A DNA stretch of 64,000 nt from Pseudoxanthomonas helianthi. Its GTDB lineage: Bacteria; Pseudomonadota; Gammaproteobacteria; Xanthomonadales; Xanthomonadaceae. Shown in pieces: positions 1 to 8,164 of the stretch. The notes under the pieces were generated by a model. The model did no database searches and was not told the DNA's origin. It worked only from the letters and a program-made list of their open reading frames with translations. Location: contig NZ_JAGKTC010000001.1 of NCBI RefSeq assembly GCF_017939625.1, forward strand, positions 1,620,172 to 1,684,171, in the 5' to 3' direction. Every line of letters begins with the position of its first letter. Positions within the stretch are counted from its first letter, which is position 1. The position numbers were made by a program, and so were the translations under genes.

Positions 1-1
1 G

Positions 2-865
2 GAGCTGCGCAAGCAGAAAACGGCCGAGATCCCGGTTTGCGCCAAGTCGCTGGGCACGATTTCGGTGATCGAACCCGAGGATGGCACCAACTGGTGGTCC
101 GGCCAGCAGCTGCCGGCGCCGTCCAAGCTGATCAAGGTGTTCGTCAACAAGTCGCGCTGCTTCACCCTGGTCGACCGCGGTGCGGGCATGGATGCGGCGA
201 TGCGCGAGCGCGACCTGGCCTCGGACGGCCAGCTGCGCAACCGTTCCAACATCGGCAAGGGCCAGATCAAGGCGGCCGACTACGTGTTGGTGCCGGACCT
301 GATCTCGCAGAACAGCAACTCGGGCGGCAATGCGATCGGCGGCCTGCTGGGCGGGCTGATCGGCGGCAACGCCGGCGCGGTGGTCGGTGGCCTGAACTTC
401 AAGAAGAAGACCGCCGACGTGGTGCTGACCGTGACCGACGTGCGTTCGTCCGAGCAGGTGGCGATGGCCGAAGGCAGCGCCAAGAAGACCGACATGGGCT
501 GGGGTGCGGGCGGCAGCCTGTTCACCGGCAGCCACTGGGGCAGCGCGGGCGCCAGCGGTTACGCCAACACCGAGATCGGCCAGGTCATCACCCTGGCCTA
601 CCTGCAGGCCTATTCCGACCTGATCGGCCAGCTGGGCGGCTTGCCGGCCAACGCTTCGGCCGCCAATGCCAGCCAGGCGATGCAGGTGACCAAGCCGGCG
701 CGCCTGCTGGCCAACGCCAAGGGCAGCGGCAAGGCGCTGCGCGACCTCGACCCGGGCGCATTGCTGTACCCGACCGGCACCAAGGAAGGCGCGATGTGGG
801 AAGTCGAGGACGAGCTCGGCAACAAGGGCTGGATTTCCAGCAACTTCATCGAGCTGGCGAAGTAA
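2..865 (+). CDS. CsgG/HfaB-like outer-membrane assembly protein with SH3-like tail (5' truncated)
   Basis: The reading frame is open from the window edge to a TAA, so the start, and any lipoprotein signal, lie outside the window. The visible 287 residues show a CsgG-type pattern. There is a segment about disease-free of low complexity reading VFVNKSRCFTLVDRG, then GQIKAADYVLVPDLI, and a glycine-rich hydrophobic stretch GGLLGGLIGG near residue 110 that would correspond to a membrane-facing hairpin. The last 60 residues (KPARLLANAKGSGKALRDLD onward, ending GWISSNFIELAK) resemble a bacterial SH3 domain. CsgG-family proteins form secretion pores or help build outer-membrane structures. No curli genes are visible nearby, so the specific role is unknown. 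It ends before a hairpin that could terminate transcription ahead of ybeD. Confidence 0.7.
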   Translation, partial: ELRKQKTAEIPVCAKSLGTISVIEPEDGTNWWSGQQLPAPSKLIKVFVNKSRCFTLVDRGAGMDAAMRERDLASDGQLRNRSNIGKGQIKAADYVLVPDLISQNSNSGGNAIGGLLGGLIGGNAGAVVGGLNFKKKTADVVLTVTDVRSSEQVAMAEGSAKKTDMGWGAGGSLFTGSHWGSAGASGYANTEIGQVITLAYLQAYSDLIGQLGGLPANASAANASQAMQVTKPARLLANAKGSGKALRDLDPGALLYPTGTKEGAMWEVEDELGNKGWISSNFIELAK

Positions 866-885
866 CACGCTGCGCCGGGGTATCG

Positions 886-913
886 GGAAAGGGTCGCGAG
901 AGCGGCCCTTTCC
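886..913 (+). terminator. Hairpin after the CsgG-like gene
   Basis: GGAAAGGG and CCCTTTCC arms with matching CGC/GCG inner bases close on a GAGA loop and are followed by TCGTTTG. It sits 20 bases past the stop codon and before ybeD, as expected for a rho-independent terminator, although the T-run is short. Confidence 0.6.
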
Positions 914-959
914 TCGTTTGCGGCTTGGGTTTGCGGCGTTCCGGCCCAATAATCGCAGC

Positions 960-1238
960 ATGGAAATCAAGTCCGACAACCCCGAACACGGCTTCCAGTT
1001 CCCCGGCACCTTCGAGCTCAGCGCGATGGGTACGGCCGACAAGGGCCTGGAGACCGAACTGCCGCGCCTGCTGGCGTCCAGCGGCGTCGAAGTGCTGGAA
1101 GAAAGCATCAGCTGGAAGCATTCCAGCAACGGCCGCTACGTATCGGTGCGGATCGGCTTCCGCGCCGAAAGCCGCGAACAATACGACGCCGCGCACCAGG
1201 CGCTGCGCGACCATCCGGAAGTGAAGTGGACGCTGTAA
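960..1238 (+). CDS. ybeD: YbeD/DUF493 family protein
   Basis: A 92-residue protein starting [20 protein letters not shown], with the compact alpha/beta fold signature of the DUF493 (YbeD) family, including RYVSVRIGF in the second half. The family has an ACT-like fold and is presumed regulatory, but its biochemical role is not established. I chose the ATG at 960 because upstream residues in the same frame are not conserved in the family. The gene overlaps the start of lipB by 13 bases. The order ybeD-lipB-lipA is conserved in many gammaproteobacteria, which supports the call and suggests cotranscription with lipoate synthesis genes. Confidence 0.85.
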   Translation: MEIKSDNPEHGFQFPGTFELSAMGTADKGLETELPRLLASSGVEVLEESISWKHSSNGRYVSVRIGFRAESREQYDAAHQALRDHPEVKWTL

Positions 1239-1897
1239 CGGTCGTCCGTGACCTCGGTCGCCAGCCGTACGAACCGGTGTGGCGGGCCATGCAGCGCTTC
1301 ACCGACGCGCGCGACGAGGCCACCGCCGACGAGATCTGGCTGGTCGAACACGATCCGGTGTTCACCCTCGGCCAGGCCGGCAAGCCCGAGCACGTGCTGG
1401 CCCCCGGCGACATCCCGGTGGTCCACGTCGACCGCGGCGGCCAGGTGACCTACCATGGGCCCGGGCAGATCGTCGCCTATCCTCTGTTCGACCTGCCGCG
1501 GCTGAAGGTCGGGGTGAAGGAATACGTCTGCAAGATCGAGCAATCGATCATCGACACCTGCGCCGAGTGGAACATCCACGCGCAGCGCAAGGAAGGCGCG
1601 CCGGGCGTGTACGTCAACGGCGCCAAGATCGGCGCGCTGGGCATCCGCGTGCGCCATGGCCGCACTTTCCACGGCTTGGCCTTCAACATCGCGATGAGCC
1701 TGGAACCGTTCCAGCGGATCAATCCCTGCGGCTACGCCGGCTTGCAGGCGGTGGCGCTGGCCGACCTGGGCGGCCCGGCGTCGCTGGACGCGGTGAAGCC
1801 GGTGCTGGTGCGCGAGTTGACCAGGCAGTTTTCCATGTCCCCGCAATGGCATGCTTCCGAGGCCTTCCAGACGACATCGCTATTGACGGACCGGTAA
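1226..1897 (+). CDS. lipB: Octanoyl-ACP:protein octanoyltransferase
   Basis: LipB moves the octanoyl group from octanoyl-ACP to the lipoyl domains of 2-oxoacid dehydrogenases and glycine cleavage H protein; LipA then inserts sulfur. The 223-residue product carries the family landmarks: [14 protein letters not shown], the [12 protein letters not shown] motif around residues 70-81, Lys134 in [11 protein letters not shown] and the acyl-accepting Cys168 in INPCGYAGL. Translation probably starts at GTG 1226, inside the end of ybeD, giving the sequence [19 protein letters not shown]. The overlap implies translational coupling. Nothing is missing. An alpha/beta hydrolase gene separates it from lipA, which is less usual. 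Confidence 0.97.
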   Translation: MDAVTVVRDLGRQPYEPVWRAMQRFTDARDEATADEIWLVEHDPVFTLGQAGKPEHVLAPGDIPVVHVDRGGQVTYHGPGQIVAYPLFDLPRLKVGVKEYVCKIEQSIIDTCAEWNIHAQRKEGAPGVYVNGAKIGALGIRVRHGRTFHGLAFNIAMSLEPFQRINPCGYAGLQAVALADLGGPASLDAVKPVLVRELTRQFSMSPQWHASEAFQTTSLLTDR

Positions 1898-1927
1898 CGG
1901 CGCACGTGATCGCATGCGGCGCGAGGC

Positions 1928-2836
1928 ATGCGGATCGAAGGTGAACCGTTGGATGCAGGGAGTGCCCGGGTAAGGCATCGTCGAATGGATCTTGCCGGCG
2001 TCGATTGTTTTTATCGCGACGCGGGCCCGCCCGACGCGCCTGTAGTCCTGTTGCCGCACGGCTATCCGTGTTCGTCGTACGAATTCAGGGATTTCATGCC
2101 CGCGCTGGCCGATCGCTGGCGGTTGCTGGCCCCGGATTTTCCCGGCAGCGGCTATACCCGCGCACCTGCGGATTTTCCGCACGATTTCGATGGATATCGC
2201 GCGTTCCTCGAACGATTCCTCGATGCGCTGGAAATCGAACGCTTCGCGATCTACCTGCACGATTTCGGCTCCCAGATCGGCCTGCGCCTGGCGATGCGGC
2301 ACCCGCGGCGGATCGCGGCCCTGATCGTCCAGAACGGCGACATCTACGAGGATGCCCTGGGGCCGAAGTACCAGGCGCTGCAGGCCTATTTCCGCGACCC
2401 GACGCCCGAACGCAAGGCGAAGCTGGGCGAAGCGATCACGGAGGAAGGATTCAGGGACGAATTCCTGAACGACGTGCGCGACGATCTCGCGGAGCGGATT
2501 CCCCCCGATCTCTGGAAGCTGCATTGGTCGCTGATGACGCCGGAGCGCAAGCGGATCGCGCTCGAGGTCATCGCCGGGCTGAAGGAAAACCTGGCCTGGT
2601 TTCCCCGTTACCAGGCTTACCTCCGCGAACATGCCCCGCCCACCCTGATCGTCTGGGGGCCGCAGGACGGCTACATGCCCGAAGCTGCCGCACGCGCCTA
2701 TCTGCGCGATCTGCCGGCGGCCGAGCTGCACCTGCTTGATGGCGGGCACTGGTTGCTGGAAACCTGCCTGGACGAGGTGGTCGGCCTCACCCGGGAATTC
2801 CTCGGCCGCGTCCATGCAGGCCTGGGGAAGGGTTGA
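1928..2836 (+). CDS. Alpha/beta hydrolase, haloalkane dehalogenase/epoxide hydrolase type
   Basis: A 302-residue alpha/beta hydrolase. PHGYPCSSYEF is the oxyanion-hole region. The nucleophile elbow reads LHDFGSQIG, so the nucleophile is aspartate rather than serine, as in haloalkane dehalogenases and epoxide hydrolases. The acid lies in the VWGPQDGYMP segment and the catalytic histidine is in GGHWLLE near the C terminus. The substrate cannot be predicted. An internal ATG at 1985 (MDLAGVDCFYRDAG) is an alternative start. I prefer 1928 because related proteins have a short lead before this motif, but the ribosome site is weak for both. It lies between lipB and lipA without being a lipoate gene, which suggests a later insertion into an old gene neighbourhood. 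Confidence 0.8.
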   Translation: MRIEGEPLDAGSARVRHRRMDLAGVDCFYRDAGPPDAPVVLLPHGYPCSSYEFRDFMPALADRWRLLAPDFPGSGYTRAPADFPHDFDGYRAFLERFLDALEIERFAIYLHDFGSQIGLRLAMRHPRRIAALIVQNGDIYEDALGPKYQALQAYFRDPTPERKAKLGEAITEEGFRDEFLNDVRDDLAERIPPDLWKLHWSLMTPERKRIALEVIAGLKENLAWFPRYQAYLREHAPPTLIVWGPQDGYMPEAAARAYLRDLPAAELHLLDGGHWLLETCLDEVVGLTREFLGRVHAGLGKG

Positions 2837-2874
2837 CCGTCGGTCGAGGGGTCGGGACGGCGTAGAATGGCGCC

Positions 2875-3897
2875 ATGAGCAGCTCCTCCCCCCGAAGCAT
2901 CCCCCTGGCCGTGGTCGGCGCGGACGCGCCGGCGCCGCTGCAGGCGGGCCGGCTCCAAGAAGGTGCCAAACAGGTCGCCGGCGACAAGATCGCGCGTTCG
3001 CCGGTGCAGTTCGCCGACGCGCCGGTGCTGCGCAAGCCCTCGTGGATCCGCGTGCGCATCCCCTCGGACAACTCGGTGGCGCGGCTGAAGGCCAAGCTGC
3101 GCGAGAACCGCCTGGTCACCGTGTGCGAGGAAGCCAGCTGCCCGAACATCCACGAGTGCTTCGGCCACGGCACCGCGACTTTCATGATCCTCGGCGAGGT
3201 GTGCACGCGCCGTTGCTCGTTCTGCGACGTCGCCCACGGCCGGCCGAAACCGCCGGATCCGTCCGAACCGCTGAACCTGGCCCGTACCGTCGCCGACATG
3301 GGCCTGAAGTACGTCGTGGTCACCTCGGTGGACCGCGACGACCTGCGCGACGGCGGCGCCCAGCACTTCGTCGATTGCATCGCCGCGATCCGCGAGCATT
3401 CGCCTGGCACCCGCATCGAGACGCTGACCCCCGACTTCCGCGGCAAGGGCCGCATGGACCGCGCGCTGGAAATCCTCGCGCAGAATCCGCCGGACGTGTT
3501 CAACCACAACATCGAGACGGTGCCGGACCTGTATCCGAACGTGCGTCCGGGCGCCGACTACCAGTGGTCGCTGACCCTGCTGCAGCGCTTCAAGCAGCAG
3601 CATCCGCACCTGCCGACCAAGAGCGGCATCATGCTCGGCCTCGGCGAGACCATGGAGCAGGTGCAGGCCACCCTGCGCGACCTGCGCGCGCACGACGTCG
3701 ACATGGTCACCATCGGCCAGTACCTGCAGCCCAGCGCGCACCACCACCCGGTGCTGCGCTACTGGACGCCGGACGAATTCAAGGCGCTGGAAACCTACGG
3801 CCTGGAACTGGGTTTCAGCCACGTCGCCTCCGGCCCGCTGGTGCGTTCCAGCTACCACGCCGACCAGCAGGCCAAGGAAGCGGGCGTCGCCGGCTGA
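2875..3897 (+). CDS. lipA: Lipoyl synthase
   Basis: Radical SAM enzyme that inserts two sulfurs into octanoylated lipoyl domains. All six cluster cysteines are present: Cys84, Cys89 and Cys95 in [12 protein letters not shown] bind the auxiliary cluster, and Cys110, Cys114 and Cys117 in CTRRCSFC bind the radical SAM cluster. The C-terminal [11 protein letters not shown] contains the serine that ligates the auxiliary cluster. At 340 residues it has normal length with a slightly long N-terminal lead. It is on the same strand as lipB, about 1 kb downstream, and ends in front of a hairpin-rich repeat. Confidence 0.98.
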   Translation: MSSSSPRSIPLAVVGADAPAPLQAGRLQEGAKQVAGDKIARSPVQFADAPVLRKPSWIRVRIPSDNSVARLKAKLRENRLVTVCEEASCPNIHECFGHGTATFMILGEVCTRRCSFCDVAHGRPKPPDPSEPLNLARTVADMGLKYVVVTSVDRDDLRDGGAQHFVDCIAAIREHSPGTRIETLTPDFRGKGRMDRALEILAQNPPDVFNHNIETVPDLYPNVRPGADYQWSLTLLQRFKQQHPHLPTKSGIMLGLGETMEQVQATLRDLRAHDVDMVTIGQYLQPSAHHHPVLRYWTPDEFKALETYGLELGFSHVASGPLVRSSYHADQQAKEAGVAG

Positions 3898-3901
3898 TTT
3901 C

Positions 3902-4004
3902 CTCCCCCTTCGCAGAAGGGGGATCGAGGGGGATGTGCTTTTCGCCCCAAAACAGCGAAAGCAAACCCCCGTGGCCCTCTTTTGAAAAGGGGGCGGAGCA
4001 AAAG
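3902..4004. repeat. Hairpin-rich intergenic repeat after lipA
   Basis: The first hairpin, CCCCCTTC-GCA-GAAGGGGG (3904-3922), could terminate lipA. A longer inverted pair follows (GGGGGATGTGCTTTTCG against CGAAAGCAAACCCCC), then CCTCTTTTGAAAAGGGGG. Nested palindromes of this composition are common between genes in this bacterial family. The whole 312-base gap before the prc start holds no other feature I can support. Confidence 0.55.
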
Positions 4005-4209
4005 CCAAGTCAAGCCAGGCGCAATCCCAATTCATCCGGGAAATCCGCGCTTGAGCCCCGTTAACCTTTCCCGACATCCGCACGGCTAGGCTGCGGGGCA
4101 GGGCGGTCGACAAGCCGTGCAACTTCCGGCACTGTCGGACTGTCCAAGCCCCCCGCAAGCTCTTTCCGAACCTCTGCCCGTCCCCGGGCCGCACGCCAAG
4201 CCGCCGTCC

Positions 4210-6459
4210 ATGAAGATCAAGACCTCCGCTGCCCTGTTCACCCTCGCCCTGGCCGTGCCACTGGCGTTGCTGGCGCAAAGCGCCGCGCCCGAAAAGATCG
4301 AGATAGACGCGCCCAAGACCGACCAGGGCAGCGACAAGAGCCTGATCGACAAGAGCCGGACGACGAACCTGCCGGCCGCGCCCACCGTCGACCAGACCAC
4401 CACCTCGAAGATGGTCTACGGCCTGCTGTCCGACAGCCGCTACGCCTACCGGCCGCGGCCGCTGGACGCATCGCTGTCGCAGGACGTGTTCAAGCGCTAC
4501 CTCGAGGCGCTGGACGGCAACAAGCAGTACTTCACCGCCGCCGACATCGCCAAGTTCGAGCCGTACAAGGCCTCGCTCGGCGACGCGATCCGCAGCGGCG
4601 ACCTGGCCCCGGCCTGGAACATCTTCTCCGTGTACCGCCAGCGGGTGAACGACCGCATCGCCTATGCGCGTTCGCTGCTCAAGCAGGATTTCGACTTCAG
4701 CACCGACGAGCACTGGGAATACGACCGCGAGAAGGCGCCGTGGGCGGCCAACGCGCAGGAGCTGGACGCGATCTGGAAGAAGTCGGTGAAGAACGACTGG
4801 CTGCGGCTGAAGCTGGCCGGCAAGCAGCCGGCCGACATCCGCGCCACGCTGGACAAGCGCTACGCCAACATGAAGCGCAGCATCGACGAGCTGAAGGGCG
4901 AGGACGTGTTCCAGAGCTTCCTCAACAGCTACACCGGCGCGATCGATCCGCACACCGATTACTTCACCCCGCGCACCGCCGACACCTTCAACCAGCAGAT
5001 GTCGCTGTCGCTGGAAGGCATCGGCGCGGTGCTGCAGCGCCAGGACGACTACGTGGCGATCCGCGAGATCGTGCCGGGCGGCCCCGCGGCGCTGTCGGGC
5101 AAGTTGCAGGTCGGCGACCGCATCGTCGCCGTCGGCCAGGGCAAGTCGGGCGCGATGACCGACGTGATCGGCTGGCGCATCGACGACGTGGTCCAGCAGA
5201 TCCGCGGCAAGAAGGACACCCAGGTGCGCATCGACTACCTGCCGGTCAGCGCGGGCGTCGACGCCAAGCCGGCGCGCGTGGTCATCACCCGGCAGAAGAT
5301 CAAGCTGGAAGAGCAGGCGGCGAAGTCGGAAATCATCACCGCGCCCGCCGCCAACGGCCAGCCGGCGCGCCGCGTCGGCGTGATCAAGCTGCCGGCGTTC
5401 TACCAGGACTTCGAAGGCCGCCGCCGCAATCCCGACGACTACAACTCGGCGACCCGCGACGTGGCCCGCCTGCTGGCCCAGTTCAAGACCCAGAACATCG
5501 ATGGCGTGGTGCTGGACCTGCGCAACAACGGCGGCGGTTCGCTCGACGAGGCGGTCGACCTGACCGGCCTGTTCATCGACAAGGGCCCGGTGGTGCAAGT
5601 GCGCGAATCCGGCGGCCGCGTCGCGGTCAACGCCGACCGCAAGGCCGGCGTCGCCTGGGACGGTCCGCTCGCGGTGCTGATCAACCGCGGCTCGGCCTCG
5701 GCGTCGGAAATCTTCGCCGGCGCCATCCAGGACTACGGCCGCGGCCTGGTCATCGGCGAAACCAGCTTCGGCAAGGGCACGGTGCAGAACATCGTCGACC
5801 TCGACCGCTGGCCGGCCAACGAAACCGCGCGCTTCGGCCAGGTCAAGCTGACCATCGCCCAGTTCTTCCGCGTCGCCGGCGGCAGCACCCAGTTCAAGGG
5901 CGTGGTCCCGGACATCGCCTTCCCGGCCAGCGTCGACGCCAGCGAATACGGCGAGAGCACCTACGACAACGCGTTGCCGTGGACCCGCATCGCCGCCGTG
6001 CCGCACACCCAGTACGGCAACTTCGCCGCACTGCTGCCGCAGCTGGAGAAGCTGCACGCCGCGCGCATCGCCAAGGACAAGGAATTCCAGTGGTGGGCGC
6101 AGGACGTGGCCGAGTACCGCGCCGAGGCGGCGAAGAAGTACGTGTCGCTGAACGAAACGGTGCGCCGCGCGGAACGCGACAAGCAGGAAGCCAAGCGCAA
6201 GCAGCGCCAGGCCGAACGCAAGGCGATGGGCCTCGACCTCGATCCGCTGGCCGACGAGAGCGACGACGGCCTGTCCTCGAACGAGCGCGACATCGTCAAG
6301 GACGCCGCTCGCGACAAGCTGGCCGACAAGCGCCCCGACCCGCTGCTGCGCGAATCGGCGGCGATCCTCGCCGACGCGATCGACGTACTTGGCCAGGACC
6401 GCAAGCTGTCGGCGCAGGTGCTGCCGGAATCGACCGGCCCGCGCAGCTGGGCGGATTGA
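4210..6459 (+). CDS. prc: Carboxy-terminal (tail-specific) processing protease
   Basis: Periplasmic S41-family protease of 749 residues that trims or degrades proteins from their C termini. The ATG at 4210 opens a clear signal peptide (MKIKTSAALFTLALAVPLAL). A Tsp N-terminal domain follows, then a PDZ domain (roughly residues 245-345, beginning LSLEGIGAVLQRQDDYVAI). The protease core contains the SASASE motif at residues 495-500 and the catalytic lysine Lys522 in SFGKGTVQ. A charged C-terminal region of the DUF3340 type (REAKRKQRQAERKAMG-like) completes it. An in-frame upstream extension to 4117 lacks secretion features and is rejected. It stands alone, followed by hairpins. Confidence 0.95.
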   Translation: MKIKTSAALFTLALAVPLALLAQSAAPEKIEIDAPKTDQGSDKSLIDKSRTTNLPAAPTVDQTTTSKMVYGLLSDSRYAYRPRPLDASLSQDVFKRYLEALDGNKQYFTAADIAKFEPYKASLGDAIRSGDLAPAWNIFSVYRQRVNDRIAYARSLLKQDFDFSTDEHWEYDREKAPWAANAQELDAIWKKSVKNDWLRLKLAGKQPADIRATLDKRYANMKRSIDELKGEDVFQSFLNSYTGAIDPHTDYFTPRTADTFNQQMSLSLEGIGAVLQRQDDYVAIREIVPGGPAALSGKLQVGDRIVAVGQGKSGAMTDVIGWRIDDVVQQIRGKKDTQVRIDYLPVSAGVDAKPARVVITRQKIKLEEQAAKSEIITAPAANGQPARRVGVIKLPAFYQDFEGRRRNPDDYNSATRDVARLLAQFKTQNIDGVVLDLRNNGGGSLDEAVDLTGLFIDKGPVVQVRESGGRVAVNADRKAGVAWDGPLAVLINRGSASASEIFAGAIQDYGRGLVIGETSFGKGTVQNIVDLDRWPANETARFGQVKLTIAQFFRVAGGSTQFKGVVPDIAFPASVDASEYGESTYDNALPWTRIAAVPHTQYGNFAALLPQLEKLHAARIAKDKEFQWWAQDVAEYRAEAAKKYVSLNETVRRAERDKQEAKRKQRQAERKAMGLDLDPLADESDDGLSSNERDIVKDAARDKLADKRPDPLLRESAAILADAIDVLGQDRKLSAQVLPESTGPRSWAD

Positions 6460-6512
6460 AGTTTTCATCCTTCTCCCACCGGAAGAAGGATCAACAGCAA
6501 GAATCGGATAGC

Positions 6513-6530
6513 GGGCGCCTTGCGGCGCCC
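6513..6530 (+). terminator. GC hairpin downstream of prc
   Basis: GGGCGCC-TTGC-GGCGCCC is a perfect seven-pair stem followed by GTAGTCTTTCC. A second, weaker stem (ATCCTTCT/AGAAGGAT) precedes it at about 6468-6491. Either could end prc transcription just before the next gene at 6545. Confidence 0.55.
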
Positions 6531-6544
6531 GTAGTCTTTCCGCC

Positions 6545-7387
6545 ATGGATAAGACCACCGCAAAAACCGACAAGCTCGAACGCGTGCGCGAACTGCTCGA
6601 CGGCGGCGAACCGACCCTGGCCGAACTGGCTGCGGCGGTCGGCCTGAGCGCGTCGCACCTGCAGCGCAAGTTCGCCGCGCGCTACGGCCTCAGCCCGGCC
6701 GAATACCTCGCCCAGCGCAAGCTCGGCACGCTGAAGAGCGGCCTGCGTTCCGGCCACGACGTCAGCGCCGCGTTGTACGACGCCGGTTACGGTTCGCCGT
6801 CGCGCGTGTACGAACAGGGCGCCAGCCGGCTGGGCATGACCCCCGCGCGCTACCGCGCCGGCGGCGCCGGCGTGGAAATCCGCTGGACCCTGGTCGAAAC
6901 CGCATTGGGTCGCGCCCTGGTCGCGGCGACCGAGCGCGGCATCTGCGCGGTCGAACTGGGCGACGACGCGGTTGCGCTGGAACGGCGCCTGCGCGACGAA
7001 TTCCCGCAGGCGAACCTGCAGCGCGTCGACAGCGGCCGCGACGAATTCCTGGCCCCGCGCCTGCAGGCGGTGGCGGCGCGCCTGTCGGGCGAACGCGGCG
7101 AGGTACCGGTCGACCTGATCGGCACTGCGTTCCAGAAGCGGGTGTGGGACGCGCTGATGAAGATCCCGGCGGGGCAGACCCGCAGCTATGCCGAAGTGGC
7201 CGCGCAGCTCGGCGCGCCGAAGGCGGTGCGCGCGGTCGCCAGTGCGTGCGCGCGCAACCACGTCGCCGTCGTGGTGCCGTGCCATCGGGTGATCCGCGGC
7301 GATGGTTCGATGGGCGGCTATCGCTGGGGCCTGCCGTTGAAACGGCAGTTGCTGGAACGCGAACGCGGCCTGCGCGCGGCTTCGTAG
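6545..7387 (+). CDS. AraC HTH - methylated-DNA-protein cysteine methyltransferase fusion (Ada without its N-terminal domain)
   Basis: 280 residues. The first 100 are an AraC-type helix-turn-helix (LAELAAAVGLSASHLQRKF, then the second helix pair ending LGMTPARYR). The remainder is an O6-methylguanine-DNA methyltransferase with AFQKRVWDALMKIPAGQTRSY and the active-site Cys246 in VVPCHRVIRGDGSMGGYRWG. Full Ada has an additional N-terminal zinc domain whose cysteine takes methyl groups from phosphotriesters and converts Ada into an activator; that domain is absent here. The protein should therefore repair O6-alkylguanine directly, while its gene-activating function must work differently or be lost. 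It stands alone, bounded by hairpins on both sides. Confidence 0.9.
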   Translation: MDKTTAKTDKLERVRELLDGGEPTLAELAAAVGLSASHLQRKFAARYGLSPAEYLAQRKLGTLKSGLRSGHDVSAALYDAGYGSPSRVYEQGASRLGMTPARYRAGGAGVEIRWTLVETALGRALVAATERGICAVELGDDAVALERRLRDEFPQANLQRVDSGRDEFLAPRLQAVAARLSGERGEVPVDLIGTAFQKRVWDALMKIPAGQTRSYAEVAAQLGAPKAVRAVASACARNHVAVVVPCHRVIRGDGSMGGYRWGLPLKRQLLERERGLRAAS

Positions 7388-7395
7388 GCCAGTTC

Positions 7396-7470
7396 GTGGG
7401 AGCGACCTTGGTCGCGAATGCTTTTCGAGCCGTTTCGAGGAAGAGCATTCGCGGCCAAGGCCGCTCCCAC
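7396..7470. repeat. Long palindromic repeat, GTGGGAGC family (copy 1)
   Basis: GTGGGAGCGACCTTGGTCGC at the left is matched by GCGGCCAAGGCCGCTCCCAC at the right, with GAATGCTTTT and AAGAGCATTC continuing the arms. A second copy of the same element is at 26588-26670. Each arm also holds an inner palindrome (GCCTTGGC type). This is a REP-like dispersed element between genes and may act as a transcription end or mRNA stabiliser. Confidence 0.75.
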
Positions 7471-7580
7471 AGGATGATTTGAATCTTGCTCAAGCCATGC
7501 CCGGATAACTTTCAAGTACGGATGCGGCCTTTCGCCATTGTGCGAGCGCTTCGCCACCCTAAGATCGTCGTCCCCCACCG

Positions 7581-8096
7581 TCACTTCTTTCCGTGAACCC
7601 CATCCTTCGCTCCCCGCGAACGTCGCCGTGTCGGCAGGTCCAGCCCGCGCTTGACCACGTCGAACACCAGCCGCGTCTCGTAGCGCTTGAGGTTCTTGTC
7701 GGCGTCGAACAGGCGTTCGACGACCTCGCGCGTATGCGCCAGCCCGGTGGTCGCCAGGATCACCAGGTAATCCCAGTCGCCGGCCAGCGAGTAGCACTGC
7801 TGCACTTCCGGTGCCGCGCGCAGGCGCGCATGCAGGGCCGCGTGCTGGCGCGCGGATTCGCGTTCCAGCGCGACCACCACGGTGGCCAGGGTCACGTTGG
7901 CCAGCTGGGCGATGTCGAGCACGCCGACCATCCGCATCAATCCGCTTTCGCGGTAACGCTTGATCCGTCGCTGCACCGCGCTGGCCGACAAGCCGACCGT
8001 GTCGCCCAGTTCGGTCAGGGTGCGTTGCGCGTCGGCCTGCAGCAGGGCGAGCAGGCGGTGGTCGAATTCGTCGAAGGGCGGGGGCGCGGTGGGCAC
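7581..8096 (-). CDS. Lrp/AsnC family transcriptional regulator
   Basis: 171 residues from the chosen GTG start. The N-terminal helix-turn-helix is FDEFDHRLLALLQ followed by TELGDTVGLSASAVQRRIKR, and a C-terminal RAM ligand-binding domain follows (QQCYSLAGDWDYLVIL). These proteins sense amino acids or related small molecules. The frame also allows starts at 8138 and 8153, but those would place a 30-base palindrome (8099-8128) inside the gene. Starting at 8096 leaves the palindrome between this gene and the divergent yedA-like gene, which fits an autoregulated local regulator. A clear ribosome site is missing for all three, so the start is uncertain. The basic tail RRRSRGAKDGVHGKK is unusual. 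Confidence 0.82.
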   Translation of the reverse strand: MPTAPPPFDEFDHRLLALLQADAQRTLTELGDTVGLSASAVQRRIKRYRESGLMRMVGVLDIAQLANVTLATVVVALERESARQHAALHARLRAAPEVQQCYSLAGDWDYLVILATTGLAHTREVVERLFDADKNLKRYETRLVFDVVKRGLDLPTRRRSRGAKDGVHGKK

Positions 8097-8098
8097 GC

Positions 8099-8128
8099 AA
8101 AATTTTTGCGTCAGGACGCAGAAATTTT
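8099..8128. promoter_or_regulatory. 30-bp AT-rich palindrome between lrp-type gene and yedA-like gene
   Basis: AAAATTTTTGCGTC and GACGCAGAAATTTT pair at 13 of 14 positions around a central AG. It lies in the divergent control region, 37 bases before the transporter start, in otherwise GC-rich sequence. The neighbouring Lrp-type regulator is the obvious candidate to bind it (inference). Confidence 0.65.
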
Positions 8129-8164
8129 CAAGCGGCATCCGCGCGTCCCGCATAGGGTATCCGC

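Noticed and set aside
2698..6669. A 1323-codon open frame antisense to lipA and prc
   Set aside because: It is a shadow of GC-rich codon use in the plus-strand genes. Its protein is low-complexity and has no domain, while the opposite strand carries unmistakable lipA and prc.
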